From NCBI RefSeq assembly GCF_023707985.1, contig NZ_BRCF01000004.1:219892-283891 (forward strand): 64,000 nt of DNA, read 5' to 3'. Position 1 is the first letter of the stretch; every line of letters starts with the position of its first letter. This document shows, in pieces, positions 56,771-64,000 of the stretch. The translations under genes and the position numbers were made by a program. Below the pieces are notes generated by a model. That model saw nothing but the letters and a program-made list of their open reading frames with translations. It did not search any database and was not told the origin of the DNA. This DNA comes from Sporosarcina sp. NCCP-2716 (GTDB taxonomy: Bacteria > Bacillota > Bacilli > Bacillales_A > Planococcaceae).

Positions 56771-59700
56771 TTGGGAAATAGTAAACTTTGGAATTTATCA
56801 ATGGCAAGTGTTATGGCAGCAGGAACGGTGGTTTCAGTCGCACCACAGACAGCGAGTGCAGCCGAGGTAACCTTTAAGGATATGGGTAAGAACGTAACAT
56901 CGTATGACTCCGTAATGCAGTTGGCAGCACGAGGAGTCATTAGCGGATATGAAGACGGGACATTCCGTCCAAATACAGATATTACACGCGGACAAGCGGC
57001 GAAGTTCCTTACCGATATTCTTGGCCTGGATACTGACAACGTAACGAACCCGAATTTCAAAGACGTATCCCCTACCCATCGTTTCTACAAGTACATTGCT
57101 GCGCTCTCTAAGGAAGGCGTAATCAATGGATACGTTGACGGAAACTACGGTGTCAACGATAAGCTGACGCGCGGCCAGATGGCGATCATTCTTGGAAATG
57201 CTTATAAGTTTGAAAAGCAGCCGTTGAAGACGAACCAATTCACGGACGTGGATAAGAAAGCCCATTACGCCGAGTATCTCCAGGCACTGATCGACAACAA
57301 AATTACATTTGGTTTGACCGACACTTCTTTCGGTCCATCCCAATTTGTCAACCGCGGTCAAATGGCTATGTTCTTGTTCCGCAGTGACGCAGTAGTTCAA
57401 GCTGAGACTGTCAATACAGAGATCAGCGGTGCGAAGGACGGGAAGCTCGTCACAGCATCTGGAGAGTACTCCGTACCGGCCTCTCTCGCTAAGCTATTCA
57501 ATGCATCGAATGCAGAGGCGTTAAAAGGCGCCACAGCCAGCCTTCAAGTGAAGAACGGGGAAGTCTTGTCACTGGACAAGCTGACGCTCACAGCAAGCGG
57601 CACAGCGGACAAGCCGCTCGTCTTCGATGGTGCATTATCCACGTTGAAAGGTGACCTGATCATCACTGGCGAAAACGTTTCAGTAAAAAATCTGACTGTA
57701 TCAGGGAAAACGACGATCGATGACGCATCTGCCAAGACATCTGCAGTGAAAGCCGCAGCTGTCAGCCAGAAAGTCTCGTTCGGTAACGTTGTTCTGCAAG
57801 TACTGGAAGTCAAAGGTGCAAAAGGTGTGAACGTTCACTTCACAGGTACAACGAAGGTTGCGGAAATCATGACTGCCGTAAACTTGCACGTCCAAGCAGA
57901 CACTGGCATTGTGGTGCCGTCCTTGACTGCGCTCGCAAACGTCCGCGAATTAGTCATCAACGCAGTGGTTGAACATGCCAAACTGCAATCGACCGATTTG
58001 ACTATTGAAGGAACAGGACTGATCAATAACGCAACAGTTGAGGGAGCAGGCAAGATTACATTCGACCTGCAATCTAAAATTAAGACACTGATCATTCAAT
58101 CCAAACTCGCCAAAATCCAACTGGGCAATCAAATGATTGTGGGCAATATCCAACTCCCTGCTGGCACCACACCACAAGACGTAATTGGCAACTATGAAAG
58201 CGTCAAAGACAAAGTGGAAAACGTCAACGGCAACAACAATACAGAAGTCAAACCTGAAACTCCACCTGCAACAGGCGGTGGCGGTGGAGGCGGCGGTGGT
58301 GTTGTATCACCGACTGTTAAATCTGTAGGAAGCGCTGCTGAATTGCTTGCTGCGCTCAATAATAAATCCATCCAGCAAATTGTTTTGTCAGATAACATTA
58401 CGGTGACGGAGCCGGTCGTTCCTTTAGCAGGTGTGACAATCAATGGTAAGGGACATACTTTAACATTAAACGCCGAGGGTAAGGGTGATAGCACTGCTGA
58501 GGGCTTGTATATTAAGAATGACCATGTAACAATCACCGATTTGAAAATCACACAGTCCGGAAACGCTAATAAAGATAATCTGGTTGAAATCTACGGCAAC
58601 TATGCTCACTTGAATAAAGTCGAAGTGAAAGGAAGCCATAAAGCTGGAATCTACGTAAATAACGACAAAAAAGACAGTATTCTATCAGTATTATTCACAA
58701 GTGTGTCAACGAGTGCAAACGGTTGGAATGCTGGAATCGGGCTGCAAGCGCAAAAAGAAAATTCTATAGTTAAAGCTACTTTTTCCGGTAGAAATCTCTT
58801 TGAAGACAAGGTAGCGGTCTACTCTGATAACAAATCAACAATTAGCGACAATCATGCAGGTGACGGAAATCTTGGCCAAGTTGAAGTTATTGGCTTGGGT
58901 AACAAGTATGCAAACCCTACAAACGGGAAAGACAACTGGGGAGAAGGAAACTCGAACGAAGTAGCGGAAGCTAAGTTGTTTGCTGATCTAGCTGCAGCTG
59001 AATCAGGAGACACTGTTAAGTTATACATGGATACCATAGTAACTAAACCAGTAGTGCCGCCTGCAGGTGTAATACTGGATGGGCAAGGAAAAACTTTGAC
59101 ATTGAATGCGAAAAGTCCTGCAGGTGCTAACAGTACTGCAGAGGGTCTCCACATCAAAAACGACAATGTCACTATTAAAAATCTTAAAGTCACGCAAACA
59201 ACAAATCAAAATACTGATAACTTGATCGAAATCTATGGCGATAATGCCAAGTTATTTAATGTCGAGGCAACAAAAAGTAAGAAAGCTGGTATATATGTAA
59301 ACAATGATAACGACAACAAGAACCTAAACGTATCCTTTGAAAACATTTCAACTAGCGATAATGAGTGGAAAGCAGGCATCGGTCTTCAAGCAAAAAAGGA
59401 AGGCTCCAGCGTTATTGCAAACTTTACGGGCACCCATGTATTTGAAGATGAAGTCGCTGTCTACTCTGATAATGCTCCGACTGCTGGAGGATTATATAAC
59501 GGTGATGGAAATCTGGGCACTGTAGAAGTAAAAGGATTAGGTAATGTCTATGCCAACCCTAATGGGAAAGACAACTGGGGTGAAGGTGCTTCTGACGAAA
59601 TCGCTGGTGCTAAGTTATTCGCAGATATAGCAGCAGCTGAGCCAGATACGCAAATTGATTTGTATCGTAATGTTAAAGTTGGGAAAACGGTTTACATTGA

Positions 59701-60616
59701 CAAACACATTTATTTAGTAGGAAATGGATATACAATCAGTGCTGCAAGTGATATGACATTTCAAGGGCCAAATAAGTCTGTTATTACAATTGCTCAAGTC
59801 CCTGGTGTAATACTTGCTGACCTGACTGTTGATGCGAGTCAGATAAACACAGGCGGGTGGCAGGGTATATACGGAGTGCAAGTGTATAAATCAATTAGTG
59901 CGTTTCTCGATAATGTCACCTTGATGAATGCTGATGCTGGCGTACTAGCTAACGGTTCAAATGTTAAAATGAAAAATATTACAACTTCAGGAAATGAATT
60001 TGGCGGTGTCGAAGTATCGCAAGGCCTAGGGGTTACTGCTTCATCTTCTGTAGATATCCAAGGAAAGAGTACTCACGAAGAAAATGAAGGGGTTCACATC
60101 TGGACAATTGGAAATAATGCACATGTAGAAGATCCAGAGAATCAATATAAATTCGCCAAAGATGGTAGAACTGGAAAAGAAGAATTCACAAATTATATTC
60201 TTTCTAATGAGGAAAGGGATGTACCCTTCAAGCTATTAGAAGCCCCGAAAGATGGTTCGAAAACTTTGGAGTTGGCAGGTTTAATACCGACTGATGTTAA
60301 GTACCTTGCTTTTAATTTGATGAATGATACAGGAAATGCGCAAAAAATTGCGACCTTGGAAGAGGTTGCACAGTTCATGAACACCCGTTACGGAGCAACT
60401 CTAAATATGAATGCAGTTAAGGTCACTCCTGGTAAAATCGAATTGGTAGAAAAACTATTAAGCACACAAGATTGGAACAAAATCAAAAAACTTGGTGATA
60501 TTAATTCACCATATAGAATTACTGTGCTAAACAAAGATAAGACGGCAAAGATTGCAAAGATAGCTATTTATCAAGACGGCGAAGCTGTATTTGAACCAAT
60601 TACGCCGGTTAATTAA
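56771..60616 (+). CDS. SLH-anchored beta-helix surface protein
   Basis: The 1281-residue protein starts at TTG after GGAGGGG. It has a signal peptide (about 1-28), three SLH domains (about 30-205; TRGQAAKF, TRGQMAII, NRGQMAMF), a region rich in strands (about 210-505), a poly-glycine linker (about 505-515) and a right-handed beta-helix region. Two tandem repeats of about 210 residues (starting near 520 and 740) share GKGHTLTLNA/GQGKTLTLNA, AEGLYIKND, KAGIYVNND, AVYSDN and GNGKDNWGEG-like blocks; a third partial repeat follows. Such helices bind or cleave polysaccharides (pectate-lyase-like), but no catalytic residues can be named. Codon use shifts from GC-rich in the N-terminal third to AT-rich later. 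Confidence 0.88.
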   Translation: MGNSKLWNLSMASVMAAGTVVSVAPQTASAAEVTFKDMGKNVTSYDSVMQLAARGVISGYEDGTFRPNTDITRGQAAKFLTDILGLDTDNVTNPNFKDVSPTHRFYKYIAALSKEGVINGYVDGNYGVNDKLTRGQMAIILGNAYKFEKQPLKTNQFTDVDKKAHYAEYLQALIDNKITFGLTDTSFGPSQFVNRGQMAMFLFRSDAVVQAETVNTEISGAKDGKLVTASGEYSVPASLAKLFNASNAEALKGATASLQVKNGEVLSLDKLTLTASGTADKPLVFDGALSTLKGDLIITGENVSVKNLTVSGKTTIDDASAKTSAVKAAAVSQKVSFGNVVLQVLEVKGAKGVNVHFTGTTKVAEIMTAVNLHVQADTGIVVPSLTALANVRELVINAVVEHAKLQSTDLTIEGTGLINNATVEGAGKITFDLQSKIKTLIIQSKLAKIQLGNQMIVGNIQLPAGTTPQDVIGNYESVKDKVENVNGNNNTEVKPETPPATGGGGGGGGGVVSPTVKSVGSAAELLAALNNKSIQQIVLSDNITVTEPVVPLAGVTINGKGHTLTLNAEGKGDSTAEGLYIKNDHVTITDLKITQSGNANKDNLVEIYGNYAHLNKVEVKGSHKAGIYVNNDKKDSILSVLFTSVSTSANGWNAGIGLQAQKENSIVKATFSGRNLFEDKVAVYSDNKSTISDNHAGDGNLGQVEVIGLGNKYANPTNGKDNWGEGNSNEVAEAKLFADLAAAESGDTVKLYMDTIVTKPVVPPAGVILDGQGKTLTLNAKSPAGANSTAEGLHIKNDNVTIKNLKVTQTTNQNTDNLIEIYGDNAKLFNVEATKSKKAGIYVNNDNDNKNLNVSFENISTSDNEWKAGIGLQAKKEGSSVIANFTGTHVFEDEVAVYSDNAPTAGGLYNGDGNLGTVEVKGLGNVYANPNGKDNWGEGASDEIAGAKLFADIAAAEPDTQIDLYRNVKVGKTVYIDKHIYLVGNGYTISAASDMTFQGPNKSVITIAQVPGVILADLTVDASQINTGGWQGIYGVQVYKSISAFLDNVTLMNADAGVLANGSNVKMKNITTSGNEFGGVEVSQGLGVTASSSVDIQGKSTHEENEGVHIWTIGNNAHVEDPENQYKFAKDGRTGKEEFTNYILSNEERDVPFKLLEAPKDGSKTLELAGLIPTDVKYLAFNLMNDTGNAQKIATLEEVAQFMNTRYGATLNMNAVKVTPGKIELVEKLLSTQDWNKIKKLGDINSPYRITVLNKDKTAKIAKIAIYQDGEAVFEPITPVN

Positions 60617-60677
60617 CAACAGGACCCTGTGCATTGCGAAATTAGTAAAGAGTTCTGTGGATTTTTGAATGAGTGAT

Positions 60678-60718
60678 AGAGAGATTGTTGTCCCTCCGGG
60701 GATGGCAGTCTCTTTTTT
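60678..60718 (+). terminator. Terminator after the beta-helix gene
   Basis: AGAGA, TG and GTCCC pair with GGGGA, CA and TCTCT with small bulges, followed by TTTTTT. Confidence 0.75.
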
Positions 60719-61186
60719 GTTATTGATATCCATGTCCATCTGCTAATGACTAAGATAGTTGTCCGAAGCTGTAGGTTATGCTGTTCAGTTTATCTTAATA
60801 GACTTAGACACCCGACCAGCGTTTTCCGTTAAATACCATCCCTAGCCTGTGTATCACTCAATACAGACATGTACGGATGGGTGCTTGTTACTGCAGGAGA
60901 ATCGCGTCGTGCATTCTGCTTGGCGTACTCACAAGCCTGCCAGTGCTCCTCTAGCCGGTTATGAAGAGGATTGTGTTCATATGGCTGGCATCTTTTATTC
61001 TCACCATCTTCCGCTATACATCTGCAAAACTGATGCTCCATGCAGGGACAGCGGGTATATCTGTCCGGATATAGTAATCGTGGGCTATTACCTTGGAAAA
61101 GAAACGGCGATGGAAGTGGTTGTAGCTTCGAGAAGTCTGGGACACAGCTGTAAGTTCTTGTTCCTTATCCACTCAAAAGATTTTCT
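60719..61186. other. Gap with decayed coding sequence
   Basis: Short frames occur on both strands (60849-61190 plus, 60829-61041 minus), none with a ribosome site or a recognisable domain. The stretch lies next to the decayed regulator on the minus strand and may be more of the same degraded locus. I cannot name anything in it. Confidence 0.35.
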
Positions 61187-61553
61187 TTAGTTTGCTTCAG
61201 CCCGGTAGCCGGAGGCGATATAAGAGTGCATGAGCCATACGGCAGACGTTTCTGAATAGGGATCCAGTAGCAGAAGTTTCTGCAAGTACTTTTGCTGTAT
61301 GCTGCAGAGGAAATGAGCCTCATAATAGTCGATGAGCTGCTACAACAGCGTCATGACGGTCTCCCGGCAGTCAGCTCTAATCGGCATTATCCACGCATAA
61401 CCGTTCAATTCCAGATATTTTCCTTGGCAGTCTTCCAATACTCGTTCATAGTTCATACTCGGGCACCGCCGCCTCTTCGAACTCTGGAAACGTCTCTGTA
61501 AGCTGCTCCAATTCAAAAAGATCGCATGTGCCGCTTGCGATTTTTAGCGTATA
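61187..61553 (-). pseudogene. Remnant of a BTAD-domain transcriptional regulator
   Basis: Reading the minus strand, the frame begins near 61553 with YTLKIASGTCDLFELEQL, is broken at a 7-base tandem duplication (TATGAAC twice) near 61443-61456, resumes in another frame with YERVLEDCQGKYLELNGY, meets an in-frame TAG at 61340-61342, and continues with KYLQKLLLLDPYSETSAVWL and AEAN before a TAA at 61187. The line LLLLDPYSETSAVWLMHSYI is typical of bacterial transcriptional activation (BTAD) domains. With the duplication removed one frame would run from start to TAG. Only the C-terminal domain is left; the regulator is dead. Confidence 0.65.
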
Positions 61554-61789
61554 GTTTTCTTACGAAAAAGAAATCGAGTTACCGGTAATAGATTTACGGG
61601 GGAGAGATACGTTGAATTGTTTGAAAGACTAGCTGACTAGCGATGCGTTGTTTTGATGATAGTTACTTGCTGTATGCAAGAATTTTGGAAAGAAGTAACG
61701 TAAATAGTATGGTAATGAACGGAAGAGCCTATTAGGCATAAGGATTCCTGATGGTTTCTATTAATAGTCTATATTGACTAATATTTTGG

Positions 61790-61817
61790 TTGACTACATC
61801 CATCATAATGGTATAAT
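61790..61817 (+). promoter_or_regulatory. Promoter of the 94-residue protein gene
   Basis: TTGACT (61790-61795) and TATAAT (61812-61817) are separated by 16 bases. The longest frame of the gene begins upstream of this promoter, so the real start must be downstream, at 61906. Confidence 0.75.
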
Positions 61818-61905
61818 TTTTACAAGGGAATTATTTCTTGAAGTATCATCCGTCTGTGATATGACCTTAAAGGCTTCCCAGATGAAAAGAGAATGGAGAT
61901 GTCCT

Positions 61906-62190
61906 ATGGAATTCATCGAGTACTTACGCAACCGGCATAGCCTGCAGCGAGGGGCTAAGAAGCTTTCGGACGTTTCTTCAGATCAGTATGCCAACCGTCT
62001 ACATAATTTGCTGCGGAAAGGGATCTACAACAAAGAGAAGGAGATTACAGACGAAATCCTTCGAATGATCGAAAACGAATACAAGCGGGGGATCGATCTG
62101 TATCCGCGGACCATTCGATATTACATAGAATTCATGGCTTACGAGGAATACTTGCATGAAGGAAGTTTGCTGTCGCTTTCCAATCTGTGA
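61906..62190 (+). CDS. Hypothetical helical protein, 94 residues
   Basis: ATG at 61906 follows GGAG at 7 bases and lies downstream of the promoter at 61790. The product is charged and helical (MEFIEYLRNRHSLQRGAKKL, then QYANRLHNLLRKGIYN). The pattern QYANRLHNLLRKGIYNKEKE recalls the N-terminal SAM-like or core-binding part of phage integrases, but no catalytic domain is present. The C-terminus is acidic (AYEEYLHEGS). Function is unknown. Confidence 0.65.
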   Translation: MEFIEYLRNRHSLQRGAKKLSDVSSDQYANRLHNLLRKGIYNKEKEITDEILRMIENEYKRGIDLYPRTIRYYIEFMAYEEYLHEGSLLSLSNL

Positions 62191-62236
62191 AGGGAACCGG
62201 TTCCTGAGGACTGTTTGGTGAATGAGGAGGACACCT

Positions 62237-63217
62237 ATGAAAAAGTTGGCTTCTATTGGACGAAGACTACTAAGACCAGCAAGTAGACGGCGGAATAGGA
62301 AACTGAGGAAAGCTGTTAAGAGGGGATTCAACTGTGTCTCTTCCGAGGAGAAAGTTCTTCAGATGCTTGGGCATTCCAAGGACGTCGTCTACTATTTCCA
62401 GCTCGTTCCTGAGGAGCGGTTCCTCTATTTGAGCCCGTCACTCGATCGATGGTTGGGCAGAGGTACGGCGGAAGAAGGGCTGCGCAATCCTGCGAAGCCG
62501 TTTGAGCACCTGCATCCGCAGGATTTCGAAAGACTGAAGCGTAGGGTGGAGGATCAGCTAATGGACGGCGAGGTTCTCATCCAGCGCTGGAGGGACGAAC
62601 ACGGGGTGTACCGATGGTTTGAAGAACAGCTGACCCCTGCGTACCATGGGGGACAGCTCACGGCCGTGCAAGGCATCATGAGGAACATCGACGACAGGAT
62701 CGAGCGGCAGCGGCAGCTGGAGTACCAGGCGACCTATGACGCATTGACCGGCGTCAACAACCGCAGTTACTTTAACATGCTCATGAACCGGTATGATACG
62801 GAAGTGGATATACCGATCGGCCTCATCTTCTGTGACGTCGATGAGTTGAAACGGATGAATGACCGGTTCGGCCATGCTGCGGGGGATGAGCTGCTGAAAA
62901 GAACGGCGCTGTTCCTGCAGCAGTGGACTTCCCATGAGATGAGCCTGGCACGCTTTGGCGGCGACGAATTCGCCATCGTCGTCACCGGGGAGGCGGCTTA
63001 CGAGCAGACGGTCGGGTTGGCAGCTGAATTGGAAGGCAGCCAGAGCCTACTCACGGATCATAATGCTTCAGAGAGTGTCCGTTTTTCACTCGGATGGACG
63101 TATAACGACCATTCCTATGGAAATATGGGTGAGCTGTTTGCACAGGCGGATGCCCGGATGTACAGGAACAAATTAGGCAAGCGGGTAGATGGCGAAGGCC
63201 CTATCCCTGAACACTGA
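62237..63217 (+). CDS. PAS-GGDEF protein (diguanylate cyclase)
   Basis: This 326-residue protein has a basic N-terminus (about 1-40), a PAS-like domain (about 43-155; YLSPSLDRWLGR near 64-75, WFEEQLTPAY near 129-138) and a GGDEF domain (about 160-318) with the intact signature RFGGDEF at 239-245. No RxxD inhibitory site is seen before it. It should make cyclic di-GMP from GTP in response to a signal read by PAS. ATG at 62237 follows GAGGAGG; an in-frame ATG at 62222 lies at the ribosome site. There are no membrane helices. Confidence 0.9.
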   Translation: MKKLASIGRRLLRPASRRRNRKLRKAVKRGFNCVSSEEKVLQMLGHSKDVVYYFQLVPEERFLYLSPSLDRWLGRGTAEEGLRNPAKPFEHLHPQDFERLKRRVEDQLMDGEVLIQRWRDEHGVYRWFEEQLTPAYHGGQLTAVQGIMRNIDDRIERQRQLEYQATYDALTGVNNRSYFNMLMNRYDTEVDIPIGLIFCDVDELKRMNDRFGHAAGDELLKRTALFLQQWTSHEMSLARFGGDEFAIVVTGEAAYEQTVGLAAELEGSQSLLTDHNASESVRFSLGWTYNDHSYGNMGELFAQADARMYRNKLGKRVDGEGPIPEH

Positions 63218-63285
63218 TTGTGAAACGGACACACCTTTCTTGCAAAAAGGATATCCGAATCTTATCGCAAGAAAGGAATCCACTG

Positions 63286-63954
63286 ATGGAACGAATCGTT
63301 GACCTGCACGCCGCGTTCATGGAGCGGCTTATCACGGAAGGGAGCATCCTCCAGGAACTTGAACGGCATGGTATCAAGATCCTGCCAGGCTTCCTCGAAC
63401 AGATTGAACTCGTCCGTTCCTACTACAAAAAGTTCTACACCGCTCCGACCCGCCGTATCGTCTTCTGCGGCATCAATCCGAAACATTATGGCGGCAGAAA
63501 AACAGGCATCCCCTTCGTCGACTTCATTGGTGTGGAGCGCCTGATGCCTGGCTGCAGTAACGAGCGCCGCGACCAAGAACGAAGTGCACAATTCATGCTC
63601 TCCATCATGGAAGCGTACGAACCCGGCACCTTCCAGGACACGGTCTACTTGACCAACCTCTCTTGGTACGGCTTCCTGCGCAATGGCCGGACGCTGAACT
63701 TCTACAACCTGCCCGCAAGCGTGCGTCATCACTTCATCGACTCCTTCACGGAAGAGATGAAAATCGTGCAGCCTGTCTGCATCGTTCCGCTCAGCCAGGA
63801 AATCGCCCGTACTCTGCGGCTCCTGCAAGATGGCGGACACTTGGATTATCCCATTGCCGATCGGCTGCCCCATCCTATGCAGTGTTCGTTTCCGTCCAAC
63901 AGGAAGCGTTCACGGGAGCGGTATTTTGATGTTTATGGCACACTAGAAATGTAG
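63286..63954 (+). CDS. Uracil-DNA glycosylase-like protein (SMUG type)
   Basis: This 222-residue protein has the SMUG-type motif GINPKHYGGRKTGIPF with N64 as the activating residue, and PHPM near 195-198 with H196 at the second motif. These sit in the positions of the conserved Asn and His of SMUG glycosylases, which remove uracil or oxidised pyrimidines from DNA. ATG at 63286 follows AAGAAAGGAATCC; an in-frame ATG lies at 63220. The reaction is inferred from motifs only. A poly-A tract after the gene (63978-63984) may be part of a terminator cut by the window end. Confidence 0.8.
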   Translation: MERIVDLHAAFMERLITEGSILQELERHGIKILPGFLEQIELVRSYYKKFYTAPTRRIVFCGINPKHYGGRKTGIPFVDFIGVERLMPGCSNERRDQERSAQFMLSIMEAYEPGTFQDTVYLTNLSWYGFLRNGRTLNFYNLPASVRHHFIDSFTEEMKIVQPVCIVPLSQEIARTLRLLQDGGHLDYPIADRLPHPMQCSFPSNRKRSRERYFDVYGTLEM

Positions 63955-64000
63955 GAAACGGCAGCTAATTTATGTATAAAAAAAGGCCACTTGCCAACAT

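Noticed and set aside
60849..61190. 113-residue plus-strand ORF
   Set aside because: It has no ribosome site and lies next to and slightly over a decayed minus-strand gene.

Overview
The window looks like a chromosome segment of a Gram-positive member of the Bacilli, most likely Planococcaceae (Sporosarcina, Planococcus or Bhargavaea type). Support comes from strong AGGAGG-type ribosome sites, frequent TTG and GTG starts, many SLH-domain exoproteins with csaB, a yxlEFG-like ABC operon, an IDEAL-domain protein and a ywqA/ywqB pair. Base composition is GC-rich for this group over most of the window and clearly AT-richer from about 51 to 62 kb. The genus is an inference from gene content.

Layout. 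0-7 kb: small ORFs, then a minus-strand SNF2 helicase and SWIM zinc-finger pair, an XRE regulator and small regulatory or hypothetical genes. 7-10 kb: a Yip1-like membrane protein with an HlyD-like adaptor, then a DnaQ-type exonuclease that has lost key residues. 10-15 kb: a 1655-residue secreted S8 protease with five Ig-like repeats. 16-19.6 kb: an XRE regulator, PLDc_N protein and ABC transporter operon, then an intact paralogue of the exonuclease. 20-24 kb: a NERD protein and yhdT-panF. 24-34.4 kb: five consecutive SLH-anchored secreted enzymes (5'-nucleotidase, amidase, S8 protease, NlpC/P60, glucosaminidase). 34.9-40 kb: a regulator and an amino-acid or dipeptide catabolic operon (YfcC transporter, M20 amidohydrolase, enolase-superfamily enzyme). 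40.4-50.6 kb: cell-wall glycopolymer functions (an alpha/alpha-toroid-like protein, a MurJ-family flippase, a GT4 glycosyltransferase, csaB, tagA, wecC and an O-antigen-ligase-like protein). 51-60.6 kb: the presumed major S-layer protein, a group II intron relic joined to the 3' part of a second surface protein, and a 1281-residue SLH beta-helix protein. 61-64 kb: a decayed BTAD regulator, a small protein, a PAS-GGDEF protein and a uracil-DNA-glycosylase-like protein.

The genes form a surface-display system. wecC, tagA, the flippase and the glycosyltransferase would build and export a secondary cell-wall polymer. CsaB pyruvylates it. SLH domains of the S-layer protein and at least six other exoproteins then bind the pyruvylated polymer.

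The most unusual feature is a set of intergenic arrays with a 20-21 bp period at eight loci. Type A units read AACCGCTCAATTCC-like and type B units read CGCTCAAGC-like. At seven of the eight loci an array is followed by a CCGCGGC motif and a conserved 55-85 bp core (element C). Every copy lies in the same orientation whatever the direction of neighbouring genes. Closely matched pairs of C elements flank the NERD gene and the catabolic operon, so these repeats may be sites of module gain and loss. I know of no description of them.
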